Positions 1-7,063 of a stretch of 7,692 nucleotides of DNA are shown here, in pieces (the first letter of the stretch is position 1; the number at the start of each line of letters is the position of its first letter). Source of the stretch: an uncultured Bryobacterales bacterium (GTDB lineage: Bacteria; Acidobacteriota; Terriglobia; Bryobacterales; UBA6623). The notes beneath the pieces were generated by a model that worked only from the letters and a program-made list of their open reading frames with translations, made no database searches and was not told where the DNA came from. The DNA is taken from contig CAMPKL010000148.1 in assembly GCA_946887065.1 (NCBI GenBank), positions 1 through 7,692 of the forward strand. The letters are read 5' to 3'. A program made the translations under genes and the position numbers.

Positions 1-314
1 ATTCCTCGGCCTACAACCAACGCCGGCTTGCGCTTGGTGCGCGCAATCAGACGCTGAGTCTGCCGGAGACGTTGTCGTTGCTTAACCAGGAGCGCCGCAA
101 CGACGTGATCTATGTTGCGCTCACCGACCGCAGTCCTTCCGCGGCCATTGACGACACTCAGATGCCTAACGTTCCCGCAACCACTTTGAACGTTATGCGC
201 GCGACTGCCCAAGGACGCATGGCCTTGGAGTCCGGCTCCGCGTTGGCCGAGACGGAGGTCCAATTGGATGCCGTCGTTGAGGGTCAACGGGCGCTGGCGA
301 TCGAGATCCAATAG
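1..314 (+). CDS. C-terminal fragment of an uncharacterised protein, possibly SpoIVB-type peptidase S55 family
   Basis: The frame is open from the left edge (first whole codon at base 3) and ends at TAG 312-314, so about 103 C-terminal residues are visible and the true start lies outside. The fragment has a polar stretch with NQERRNDVIYVAL (asparagine- and arginine-rich, then a beta strand), an MPNVP motif, and an alternating hydrophobic end (VVEGQRALAIEIQ) typical of a terminal beta strand. From memory, acidobacterial proteins with an SpoIVB peptidase S55 domain end in a similar way (a 'hRNDRhYV' strand, then 'LPxVP', then a short closing strand). That is a recollection of pattern only: no catalytic residues lie in this piece. 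The next gene starts 20 bases downstream on the same strand, so the two are probably co-transcribed. That this is a real coding end is well supported; the family assignment is weak. Confidence 0.6.
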   Translation, partial: SSAYNQRRLALGARNQTLSLPETLSLLNQERRNDVIYVALTDRSPSAAIDDTQMPNVPATTLNVMRATAQGRMALESGSALAETEVQLDAVVEGQRALAIEIQ

Positions 315-334
315 TTCCGCCGAAGGTCCACTTG

Positions 335-2521
335 ATGCACACTCGTAACGCTGTCGCGCTGCTCGGTCTGTTCCTCGTTTCGTTCATCGCTTGGGCCGAG
401 CAGACACGCACCTGGGTGCAAACCTCCGAAGACGATTTCGCCAAAGGAACGGCCAAGGGCCTGAGCATTCGCAATGACGGCAAGTTAGAGCTCGCGCCTC
501 GCCTTGAACAGATCGACGAATCTCCGACGTCTTACTTCTGGGACATCGCCGCCGCACCCGACGGAACGATCTACGCCGCCGCGGGTCCTGAAGCCTCTGT
601 GATTCGCATCGCGCCGACTGGCGAGCGGTCAGTCTTTTTTGAAACCGACGCGATCGAAATCCACGCGCTGGCGCTCGACGCGAACGGCAATCTCTATGCT
701 GCGGCCGCGCCCAGCGCACAGGTTTTCCGCATTTCTCCCAACGGAGAAGCGTCCGCTTTCTACGATCCGCAAACGCCTTATGTCTGGGACATGGCCTTTG
801 GTCCCGATGGCGCACTTTACCTGGCCACGGGCGACCGGGGCGCGGTGCATCGCGTCGAACCCGACGGCGCCGGCTCCGTTTTCTTCGAGACCGGCGACGT
901 CCACGTGCGATCGCTGGCCTTTGACGCTGAAGGCCGGCTCGTAATCGGCACGGACCCCAGCGGATTGATTCTGCGGATCGATTCGTCCGGCGATTCGCCC
1001 CAAGGTTTTGTCCTGCATCAGACTTCGCGAAAGGAAGTGACCGCTATTGCCGTCGGCGCGGATGGCTCGATCTACGCGGCCGGCGTCGGTGCGCGCTCCG
1101 CCGTCGGCGCGCCAAGCCCGGCGCTCGCGCCACAGCCGCAACCGCCTTCAGCAGCCGATGGGCAAGGCGACGAGGGCGGTAATCAGTCCACTTCCGCCAA
1201 CGAGGCGGCGCAGGCCGCACGGCAGGCCCCGTCGGCGATTGCCTTACAAGTGCGCGGCGGCAGTTCCGTCGTCCGCATCGCGCCAAACGGCGAGCCGCTC
1301 ACCATCTGGGAGTCCCTCGATGCGATCGCCTATTCGCTCGGCTTCGACCCGTCTGGTCGCCTGTTGGTGGGCACGGGCGATGATGGACGCCTCTATCGAG
1401 TGGATTCGCCTCAAGACTCGCGCCTGCTCACCACGCTCGATTCCAACCAGATCACCGCGATAGCAACCAGCCCTAGCGGCGCCGTGCTCCTTGGGGCCAG
1501 CAACATCGGCAAGGTCTATCGGCTCGGCCCAGGGCTTGAGCCGCAAGGCACTTTTGAATCCGATGTACTCGATGCCGAGATTTTCTCGAAGTGGGGCGCG
1601 TTGGAGCCCGAAGGCGAAACCCTCGGCGGCGAAATTCAACTTTCCCTGCGCACCGGGAATGTGAATCGTCCGACAGCGAATTGGAGCGATTGGAGTCCCG
1701 CGGACGGCCCCGTTCCGCCCGCGGAGTTTGCTCAGTTCCGGGCCGTATTGGGCGCCGGCTCTGGAGGGGCGTCTCCACTGCTTGAGGCCGTCACGCTGTA
1801 TTACCGGCCGGTCAATCGCCAGCCGCGCATCATCGGCGTGGAGACTACTCCGCCGAACTACCGCTTCCCGATCTTGCGGCCCGTCTCCCGGCCGGACACC
1901 ATCAGCCTGCCGCCGCTTGGCACGCCCGATCGCCGCACAGTCCAACAAGCGCAATTGAACCAGACCCTGATCGAGGATCCAGGTTGGATGGCCGTCCGCT
2001 GGCAGGCCGACGATCCCAATGGCGATGCGCTCCTGGCCCAGATTGAAATTCGCGGCGAGAACGATCCTAACTGGGTCGTCCTCGGCAAACAGATCGAAGA
2101 GAGCGAGTTCAGTTGGGATTCGGCGTCGCTTCCGGATGGCCGCTACCGCATTCGCCTCACCGTCAATGATGCCGCGTCGAATCCAGCGGGCGAGTCCCTC
2201 TCGGCAGCCCGCGAGACCGAGCTATTCCTCATAGACAACACAGCGCCGGCAATCTCCGGCCTTTCCGCGTCGGCCCAAGATGGACGCATTCACATCCGTT
2301 TTCAGGCCCAGGACGCCGTCAGCAAAATAGCTCGCGCGGAGTACTCCATCAACGGCGGCGATTGGTTGCCCGCAGATCCCGCGGAAGGGCTGTTTGACGC
2401 CCGCTCTTTGGGCTTCGAATTTGAGGCGGACGCCCCGGCCGAAAGCGGGGGCATTGTCATTGCTGTGCGAGCTTACGACCAACGCGACAACGTCGCTGCC
2501 GCTAGCACCGTCGTTCGCTGA
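335..2521 (+). CDS. Secreted seven-bladed beta-propeller (NHL/streptogramin-lyase-like) protein with C-terminal Ig-like domains
   Basis: This 728-residue exported protein probably acts in the periplasm or at the cell surface as a binding scaffold; no catalytic residue is apparent. ATG 335 is preferred over TTG 332 because GAAGG at 322-326 is well spaced from it. Residues 1-21 form a signal peptide with likely cleavage AWA|EQ. Seven propeller blades can be counted, each with a 'hAhxPDGxhYhA...G.hxRh.P.G' pattern, at about residues 66-104, 108-145, 148-186, 190-229, 234-327, 330-368 and 371-408. Blade 5 is interrupted at about 253-305 by an Ala/Pro/Gln/Ser-rich insert. Residues about 410-495 look like an all-beta module (WSDWSP, then a LYYRP strand). 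Residues about 550-637 (DDPNGD, LPDGRYRIRL) and 638-728 look like Fn3- or Ig-like sandwiches. The gene follows the S55-like fragment closely and ends one base from the dacB stop. The fold is fairly secure; the function is unknown. Confidence 0.85.
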   Translation: MHTRNAVALLGLFLVSFIAWAEQTRTWVQTSEDDFAKGTAKGLSIRNDGKLELAPRLEQIDESPTSYFWDIAAAPDGTIYAAAGPEASVIRIAPTGERSVFFETDAIEIHALALDANGNLYAAAAPSAQVFRISPNGEASAFYDPQTPYVWDMAFGPDGALYLATGDRGAVHRVEPDGAGSVFFETGDVHVRSLAFDAEGRLVIGTDPSGLILRIDSSGDSPQGFVLHQTSRKEVTAIAVGADGSIYAAGVGARSAVGAPSPALAPQPQPPSAADGQGDEGGNQSTSANEAAQAARQAPSAIALQVRGGSSVVRIAPNGEPLTIWESLDAIAYSLGFDPSGRLLVGTGDDGRLYRVDSPQDSRLLTTLDSNQITAIATSPSGAVLLGASNIGKVYRLGPGLEPQGTFESDVLDAEIFSKWGALEPEGETLGGEIQLSLRTGNVNRPTANWSDWSPADGPVPPAEFAQFRAVLGAGSGGASPLLEAVTLYYRPVNRQPRIIGVETTPPNYRFPILRPVSRPDTISLPPLGTPDRRTVQQAQLNQTLIEDPGWMAVRWQADDPNGDALLAQIEIRGENDPNWVVLGKQIEESEFSWDSASLPDGRYRIRLTVNDAASNPAGESLSAARETELFLIDNTAPAISGLSASAQDGRIHIRFQAQDAVSKIARAEYSINGGDWLPADPAEGLFDARSLGFEFEADAPAESGGIVIAVRAYDQRDNVAAASTVVR

Positions 2522-2522
2522 T

Positions 2523-4100
2523 TCAAGGACGCCCGGCGACCGCGGCGGCGGGCTCCGTCTTTGTCGTGTTCGACGGATTCGACTCCACGGCGGCAATTAC
2601 GATCTCATCCACGAGATTCCTGATGTAGGAACCGGAGACGCCGAAGTTGTTCACGAAGATGGAGAACGCCAAGTGCCTTCCGTCTAACGTAGTAGCGTAG
2701 CCCGACAGCGCGGTAATGTGCGACAGCGTTCCGGTTTTCGCACTGACCCGGCTCCTCGCGGTCGACCGCGAGAAGCGCCAGTCCAACGTGCCGTCCTCGC
2801 CTGCCGTAGCCAAGCTGTCGACGTAGGCGTCGCGCAGGGGCGAGTTCCACATGTGGCGCAGCAGTTTCACCGTCGCCGCTGGGCTCACCAGATCCTTGCG
2901 GGAGAGTCCTGACCCATCGCTCAAGAAGAACTCCCAAGGGCTCAGCCCGGCCTCACCCAGAAACGTGCGCATCTCTTCGATGCCTGCCTCATGGCTGCCG
3001 ACGCCTCGCACCGAGTAGCCGACTTCCCGCAACAGCATTTCCGCGTGAAGGTTCTGGCTCGTCTTGTTGGTGACTTTGATGATTTCCCGCAGCGGCGCTG
3101 ATTCGATCGCAGCCAGCTGAAGCGGATACGTTTCGAGCGCTACCGGCGGCCCGCCTTTAAGGTCGGGCGCCTCGGCAATGTCGTAGTGCTTCGCCGCGGC
3201 GACTCCCGCCACTTCAACGCCCACTCGCTCCAGTTCTTGCTTTAGCGCGACCGCCGCGAACAAGGCTGGATCGTCCACCGCGATTGACAACTCCCTGCCC
3301 GGCGAACGAACCGAAATATCTCCCCAAAGGCGCACGGCTTTCTGATCAGGCCTGAGTTCAATGCTCAGGGTCCGGGCGACCGTTCTTGACGTGGCCGTTC
3401 GCGTCAGATTGCGGACTGCGTAATAGCCGACAGCCGGCTCCAGCCGCAGTATCGCCGGCTTTCCGTCGCCCGCTCCAGGCCGCACCAAGATCTCAATGCG
3501 ATTGTCATTGAATGAGAGCGCGCTAATCGGAGCCCCGTAAGACCAAGTCGAATCTTCCAAAGACCAACCTTCCGGATAGGGCGTCCATACGAAGCGGGAG
3601 TCGTCTCCCACGATGTTGCCCGCAACCTTGCGCAGTCCGCGGTCATAAGCCTGCTGAGCGAGCCGTCGAATCGGTTCGAGGGGATCTTTGCCGTACTCGG
3701 CCTTCGGGTTGTAGGGCACGATGCGTGACGAGAAGTTCGGATCGGCGCCTCCGATAAGCGTGAGATTCCCTTCGATCTTTCCGCCCGCGGCCAATAGTTC
3801 CCCGGCTACAAGCTTCGTCGTGAATCGGCGGTCCGGCCCAAGCCGCATAAGCGCTAGCGCCGTCGAATACAGCTTGGCGTTCGATGCTGGGACGAATAAC
3901 TTGTCCTCGTTATTCTGGTAGACGGCTTCTCCGCTATCCAAATCCACGAGTTGCACGCCCCAGAACGCGCGCCTCGCCGCCGGCCGGTCGATAATTTGAT
4001 CGACCCGGCTAGAGAGGACCGCGTCCTCAGCCGCAACGGGGCCAATCAGCAGGAGCAGGCCCAGGAAGAGATACCGCAAGGCCATCTGTTTCACCATCAT
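2523..4100 (-). CDS. dacB: D-alanyl-D-alanine carboxypeptidase/endopeptidase, PBP4 (DacB) type, peptidase S13
   Basis: This is a class C low-molecular-weight penicillin-binding protein. The family removes the terminal D-Ala from peptidoglycan pentapeptides and cleaves D-Ala-mDAP cross-links in the periplasm. All three active-site motifs are visible (numbered from the chosen start): SxxK as SNAK at 73-76 (catalytic Ser73, Lys76), SxN as SQN at 348-350, and KTG at 455-457 in SAKTGTLSH. The conserved DGSGLSR segment lies near 395-400. The roughly 250 residues between SxxK and SxN match the large insertion that defines the PBP4 group. The signal peptide is MMVKQMALRYLF plus a Leu-rich core, with likely cleavage after VAA. 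ATG 4100 has GGGG a few bases upstream; ATG 4097 or 4085 are alternatives, and a longer TTG start at 4124 would only add residues before the signal peptide. Length (525 residues) is normal. The gene is divergent from yebC and convergent with the propeller gene. It appears intact. Confidence 0.95.
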   Translation of the reverse strand: MMVKQMALRYLFLGLLLLIGPVAAEDAVLSSRVDQIIDRPAARRAFWGVQLVDLDSGEAVYQNNEDKLFVPASNAKLYSTALALMRLGPDRRFTTKLVAGELLAAGGKIEGNLTLIGGADPNFSSRIVPYNPKAEYGKDPLEPIRRLAQQAYDRGLRKVAGNIVGDDSRFVWTPYPEGWSLEDSTWSYGAPISALSFNDNRIEILVRPGAGDGKPAILRLEPAVGYYAVRNLTRTATSRTVARTLSIELRPDQKAVRLWGDISVRSPGRELSIAVDDPALFAAVALKQELERVGVEVAGVAAAKHYDIAEAPDLKGGPPVALETYPLQLAAIESAPLREIIKVTNKTSQNLHAEMLLREVGYSVRGVGSHEAGIEEMRTFLGEAGLSPWEFFLSDGSGLSRKDLVSPAATVKLLRHMWNSPLRDAYVDSLATAGEDGTLDWRFSRSTARSRVSAKTGTLSHITALSGYATTLDGRHLAFSIFVNNFGVSGSYIRNLVDEIVIAAVESNPSNTTKTEPAAAVAGRP

Positions 4101-4110
4101 AACCCCGCAC

Positions 4111-4138
4111 TTGGTCGGGCCCAATGGTTTGGTATTCT
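4111..4138 (+). promoter_or_regulatory. Candidate sigma70-type promoter for yebC
   Basis: A -35-like TTGGTC (4111-4116) and a -10-like TATTCT (4133-4138) are separated by 16 bases. The -10 is preceded by TG with one base between (4130-4131), the extended -10 arrangement. Each hexamer matches four of six consensus positions, so the call is moderate. Transcription would begin near 4144-4146, giving a leader of about 64 bases before yebC. No convincing promoter was found for dacB on the opposite strand, although its promoter must lie in or near the same 108-base gap unless it is read from further upstream. Confidence 0.4.
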
Positions 4139-4143
4139 TGGAA

Positions 4144-4197
4144 AAGCGGCTACTCGTCGAGTCCGGCTTTGCGCCGAATTGACTCCGCTAGCCGCTT
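4144..4197 (+). promoter_or_regulatory. Nested stem-loop in the yebC leader, abutting the ribosome binding site
   Basis: Three nested complementary segments are visible. The outer stem is AAGCGGCTA (4144-4152) with TAGCCGCTT (4189-4197), nine perfect pairs. The middle stem is GAGTC (4159-4163) with GACTC (4181-4185). The inner stem is CGGC (4164-4167) with GCCG (4173-4176), closing a five-base TTTGC loop. AATT (4177-4180) is a bulge. The 3' arm ends directly against the Shine-Dalgarno GGAG (4198-4201) of yebC, and the 5' arm begins about where the candidate promoter would start the transcript. It may be a 5'-end stabilising hairpin or an element setting access to the ribosome binding site. 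The pairing is seen; the function is inferred. Confidence 0.4.
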
Positions 4198-4208
4198 GGA
4201 GCGCAATC

Positions 4209-4958
4209 ATGTCCGGTCACTCGAAGTGGGCCACAATCAAACATAAGAAGGCCGCCACCGACGCTAAGCGCGGCAAGATTTTTACTCGTCTAATCCGCGA
4301 GATCCAGATCGCCGCACGTCACGGCGGCGGCGATCCGGATGCGAACCCAAGGTTGCGGACGGCCATTACGGCTGCCAAAGCGCAGTCCATGCCACAGGAC
4401 AATATTAAACGAGCGATTCTGCGCGGCGCCGGCGGGCTCGAAGGCGAGTCTCTTGAAGAAATCACTTTTGAGGGTTACGGACCGGCGGGTGTGGCTGTTT
4501 TCGTCGAGACCGTCACCGACAACCGGAATCGTACAGTCAGCGAATTGCGCCACATGTTCTCAAAAAACGGCGGTAACCTCGGTGAAAACGGTTGCGTGGC
4601 CTACATGTTCGACCGCAAGAGCCTGATCACCGTTCCTAAGAGTGCTATCGGCGAGGATGCGCTGATGGAAGCCGCTCTGGGCGCAGGCGCCGACGACATG
4701 CAGGACGAGGACGAGAACTGGGTCGTCGTATCGACCTACACCGCCCACGATCAGGTGCTCACCGCTCTACAGGGCTTGGGCATCGAGCCGGAGTCGGCGG
4801 AATTGGGCCGGGTTCCGCAAGTGACTGTTAAGCTTGAGGGCAAGCAGGCCGCTTCGGTATTGCGAATGATTGAGGCCATCGAAGAGCAGGACGACGTTCA
4901 GAACGTGTTCGCCAATTTTGAGATCGATGACGAAGAACTTGAGAAGCTGTCCGCCTAG
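4209..4958 (+). CDS. yebC: YebC/PmpR/TACO1 family regulator or translation factor
   Basis: This 249-residue cytoplasmic protein is full length for its family. Members have been described as DNA-binding transcriptional regulators (PmpR, YebC) and, for TACO1 and some bacterial YebC proteins, as factors that help ribosomes translate difficult sequences such as proline runs; the sequence does not separate these roles. Family hallmarks are clear: the N-terminus MSGHSKWATIKHKK (1-14), NIKRAI (65-70), FEGYGPAGVAV (87-97), TDNRNRTV (103-110), FSKNGGNLGENGCVAYMF (117-134), and an acidic C-terminus (about 223-246). The start is fixed by the canonical MSGHSKW and by GGAG at 4198-4201, seven bases upstream. 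An in-frame extension further upstream is open but lacks family sequence. It is the first gene of a probable yebC-ruvC-unknown operon, with 31 bases to ruvC, an arrangement common for yebC and ruvC in many bacteria. Confidence 0.95.
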   Translation: MSGHSKWATIKHKKAATDAKRGKIFTRLIREIQIAARHGGGDPDANPRLRTAITAAKAQSMPQDNIKRAILRGAGGLEGESLEEITFEGYGPAGVAVFVETVTDNRNRTVSELRHMFSKNGGNLGENGCVAYMFDRKSLITVPKSAIGEDALMEAALGAGADDMQDEDENWVVVSTYTAHDQVLTALQGLGIEPESAELGRVPQVTVKLEGKQAASVLRMIEAIEEQDDVQNVFANFEIDDEELEKLSA

Positions 4959-4964
4959 GCCTTT

Positions 4965-4980
4965 GCCGGTTCGGGCCGGC
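4965..4980 (+). other. Short GC hairpin between yebC and ruvC
   Basis: GCCGG (4965-4969) and CCGGC (4976-4980) can form five GC pairs around a six-base TTCGGG loop, ending nine bases before the ruvC start. There is no T-run after it, so it is not a standard terminator. The ruvC start has no good Shine-Dalgarno (CCCAGATAG precedes the ATG), so the hairpin could bear on ruvC translation, but in GC-rich sequence such a short stem can also arise by chance. Confidence 0.25.
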
Positions 4981-4989
4981 CCCAGATAG

Positions 4990-5499
4990 ATGCGAATTCT
5001 TGGCGTCGACTGCGGCTCCGAAAGGACCGGCTACGGTGTGGTGGAGTCCGATGGCCGCCGCCATCGCCTGATTACCGCCGGCGTAATTCGAGTTTCTCCT
5101 CAGAAGCCTTTCGCCGAACGCCTCCGTTTGATCTATGTGGGCGTCCGGGACGTACTCGCGCGTGATCAACCGGAACGTTTTGCCGTGGAGACCGTCTTTC
5201 ATGGAGTGAATGCCAAATCCGCGCTGAAGCTGGCTCAGGTTCGCGGCGTGGTCATGCTGGCGGCCGCCGAGGTTGGCTTGGCGGTCGAGGAGTACTCCCC
5301 GCTTGAGATCAAGGGCAGCGTCGTGGGTTACGGTCGCGCTACCAAGGATCAAGTCCAACTCATGACCGCTTCCTTGTTGGGCTTGCGCGAAATCATCGAG
5401 CCGCATGACGCTTCCGACGCTCTCGCGGTGGCCATCTGTCACGCCACTCGTGGGTTAAGCCTGAATGCTAGAGCAATCAAGGTGTCAACCAATGCGTAA
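4990..5499 (+). CDS. ruvC: Crossover junction endodeoxyribonuclease RuvC
   Basis: RuvC resolves Holliday junctions by paired symmetric nicks and works with the RuvAB branch-migration motor in recombinational repair. The 169-residue length is normal. The four acidic metal-binding residues of the RNase H-like fold are all present: Asp7 ([14 protein letters not shown]), Glu67 (FAVETVF), and Asp140 and Asp143 ([14 protein letters not shown]), matching Asp7, Glu66, Asp138 and Asp141 of the E. coli enzyme. The [14 protein letters not shown] helix (74-87) and [12 protein letters not shown] (111-122) are also typical. The start is fixed by the conserved first residues; the ribosome binding site is weak. 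ruvA and ruvB do not follow. Instead an unknown secreted protein overlaps the 3' end by eight bases. The enzyme looks intact and functional. Confidence 0.95.
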   Translation: MRILGVDCGSERTGYGVVESDGRRHRLITAGVIRVSPQKPFAERLRLIYVGVRDVLARDQPERFAVETVFHGVNAKSALKLAQVRGVVMLAAAEVGLAVEEYSPLEIKGSVVGYGRATKDQVQLMTASLLGLREIIEPHDASDALAVAICHATRGLSLNARAIKVSTNA

Positions 5500-6139
5500 C
5501 CGTTTCCTGGCAGGTTTCCTGTTGTCGACCCTTTGGACTGCGGCCCTTCTTGGCGCTGATGGCGATAAGTTGTTCTTTTCAAGAGACTTCCCCGGCAGTG
5601 TGCCGGAGTATTTTGACGTCACTGTCCACACGGACGGCAAGGTGATCTACCGCGAATCAACCGACGATGAGCTGCCGATCGAGTTCCAAGCGCCCCAAGA
5701 AGATATTTCTAGATTGTTTGAAATTTCAGAACAGCTTGGATATTTTGATCAGCCATTCGAGGAACCGAAACGCAAAACCGCCTTCACCGGAAACAAGCTC
5801 CTGCGCTACAGCAAGGCAGCCGGCACGAGCGACGAAGTCGAATTCGTCTTCGTCACCGATGAAGCGGTCCAAGAGTTGGTCGATTGGTTCTTGCGCGTGG
5901 CCGATACCGAGTGGCACCGCATTAACATCGAGCGCGCTATTCAATTTGACCGCTTGGGAGTCAACAAGGCGCTCCTGCAGTTTCACGCCGCCTTCGATCG
6001 AGGTCGAATCGTCGCTCCCAGCCAGTTCCTTCCGCTACTGCTAAATATCTCTAACGATATGAAAGTAGTACACTTAGCTCGATCTAGAGCAGCCGGTTTG
6101 GCCGAGCAGATCGAAGCAGGGGCGGACGCCGGCCAGTAG
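5492..6139 (+). CDS. Small secreted protein of unknown function, translationally coupled to ruvC
   Basis: I do not recognise this 215-residue protein. The start is placed at ATG 5492 because AAGGTG (5480-5485) sits about six bases upstream and the sequence that follows is a signal peptide ([22 protein letters not shown], cleavage near LLG or LGA). An in-frame ATG at 5465 would put nine polar residues before it. The ATG lies inside the end of ruvC (ATGCGTAA, 5492-5499), which implies translational coupling. The first mature part has strand patterns ([16 protein letters not shown], residues 41-56); the middle (about 68-85, 122-137, 145-170) looks helical. There are no cysteines, no membrane segment beyond the signal and no catalytic motif I can name. 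Two stretches inside it are markedly AT-rich compared with the neighbours (5701-5760 has about 19 G/C in 60). It ends five bases from the convergent parB stop. The gene is real; a periplasmic location is likely; its function is open. Confidence 0.8.
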   Translation: MRNRFLAGFLLSTLWTAALLGADGDKLFFSRDFPGSVPEYFDVTVHTDGKVIYRESTDDELPIEFQAPQEDISRLFEISEQLGYFDQPFEEPKRKTAFTGNKLLRYSKAAGTSDEVEFVFVTDEAVQELVDWFLRVADTEWHRINIERAIQFDRLGVNKALLQFHAAFDRGRIVAPSQFLPLLLNISNDMKVVHLARSRAAGLAEQIEAGADAGQ

Positions 6140-6144
6140 CGCGG

Positions 6145-7053
6145 TTACTCGTCGCCCGTGAGCACGGCATAAAGCCGATCTAGTTCCGCAGGGGATCCGT
6201 AGCTAATCTCAATTCGCCCCTTTTTGCCTCGCTCAACCAAACGCACGGGGGCTCCCAGACATTCTTCCAGGCGTGCGATCGCTGCCGCGACATTCGGGTC
6301 CAAAATCGTCTTCACGACGGGCTCCGCGGGCTGCTGCATCTGTCTCACCAGCTGCTCCACCTGGCGCACCGATAGCTCTTGGCGAACGACCTTTTCAGCG
6401 ACGGCGCGTTGCTGGTCTTCCTCCGGCAGCGATAGTAGGGCTCGGGCGTGCCCCATCGTGATTTTTTTCTCACCGATCAGCTCCTGTACGTCGCTCGGCA
6501 GACGAAGCAAGCGTAGCAAGTTTGTAACAGTCGTGCGATCCTTGCCGGTGCGCTGCGCAAGCTCCTCGTGGCTTAGCTGGAATTCATTCGCCAAGCGCTG
6601 CAGCGCGGTCGCAATCTCGATCGGGTTCAGATCCTCGCGCTGGATGTTCTCAACCAACGCAATTTCGAGAATTTTTTCCTCATTGACGTCGCGGATCACC
6701 GCCGGAATCTCAGACAGGCCCGCCAGCTTGCTCGCCCGCCAACGGCGCTCGCCCACGACGACCATGAAGCGCGCACCAACAGGCTTCAGCAGAATGGGCT
6801 GAATAACGCCGTCTTCCTTGATAGACTGCGCTAACTCCTCAATCGCCCCTGTCTGGAAAACAGTACGCGGCTGGTCTGGATTCGGATCGATGGCATCCAA
6901 CGCAATCATCCGGATTTGCTCGCCCGACTGCACAGCCGGCGCCGTAGCCACGGCGGCTGCCGCACCTGGCCGACTTGAGAGCAGCGCGTCCAGTCCCCTC
7001 CCCAGCGCCTTGCGGGATGCAGCTTGAGAAGCCGATTTCTCATTCGTCGCCAT
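6145..7053 (-). CDS. parB: Chromosome-partitioning protein ParB (Spo0J family)
   Basis: ParB binds parS sites, loads and slides on DNA as a CTP-dependent clamp, and works with ParA to segregate chromosome origins. At 302 residues it is full length. Visible in order: an N-terminal RKALGRGLDALL motif (14-25), the usual ParA-contacting end; an Ala-rich linker (about 30-42); NPDQPRTVF (58-66); GVIQPILLKP (82-91); the nucleotide-binding GERRWRA (101-107); ENIQREDLNPIE (135-146); a helix-turn-helix for parS recognition (about 156-186, LSHEELAQRTGKDRTTVTNL); MGHARALLSL (200-209); and a C-terminal dimerisation domain (about 250-302). ATG 7053 is chosen because the GRGLDALL end is canonical and AGAGG lies six bases upstream; a longer in-frame reading runs into parA. 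It starts ten bases after the parA stop, so the two form one operon. No complete parS site is visible in the window. Confidence 0.95.
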   Translation of the reverse strand: MATNEKSASQAASRKALGRGLDALLSSRPGAAAAVATAPAVQSGEQIRMIALDAIDPNPDQPRTVFQTGAIEELAQSIKEDGVIQPILLKPVGARFMVVVGERRWRASKLAGLSEIPAVIRDVNEEKILEIALVENIQREDLNPIEIATALQRLANEFQLSHEELAQRTGKDRTTVTNLLRLLRLPSDVQELIGEKKITMGHARALLSLPEEDQQRAVAEKVVRQELSVRQVEQLVRQMQQPAEPVVKTILDPNVAAAIARLEECLGAPVRLVERGKKGRIEISYGSPAELDRLYAVLTGDE

Positions 7054-7063
7054 GTCTTGCCTC

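Noticed and set aside
2531..2553. GCCCG and CGGGC stem just past the propeller gene stop, as a terminator
   Set aside because: The stem has only five pairs with a 13-base loop and no real T-run after it, and it lies within dacB codons for an Ala/Pro-rich tail.
4087..4094. TGTTTCAC, an exact half of the parS consensus TGTTTCACGTGAAACA
   Set aside because: The other half does not match (two of eight bases), and the bases are codons of the dacB signal peptide. A half site is expected by chance at times and is not evidence of a ParB-binding site.
4179..4184. TTGACT as a -35 element for yebC
   Set aside because: A -10 at the right distance would overlap the yebC start codon, and none is seen there.
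3951..4208. Longer N-terminus for YebC in the same frame
   Set aside because: The extension overlaps the dacB signal-peptide region on the other strand and has no family-like residues, while MSGHSKW at 4209 is the invariant family start.
6461..6468. Run of seven T (A7 in the parB sense) as a programmed frameshift site
   Set aside because: The codon phase does not fit the usual slippery heptamer, and the parB reading frame stays intact and family-like on both sides.
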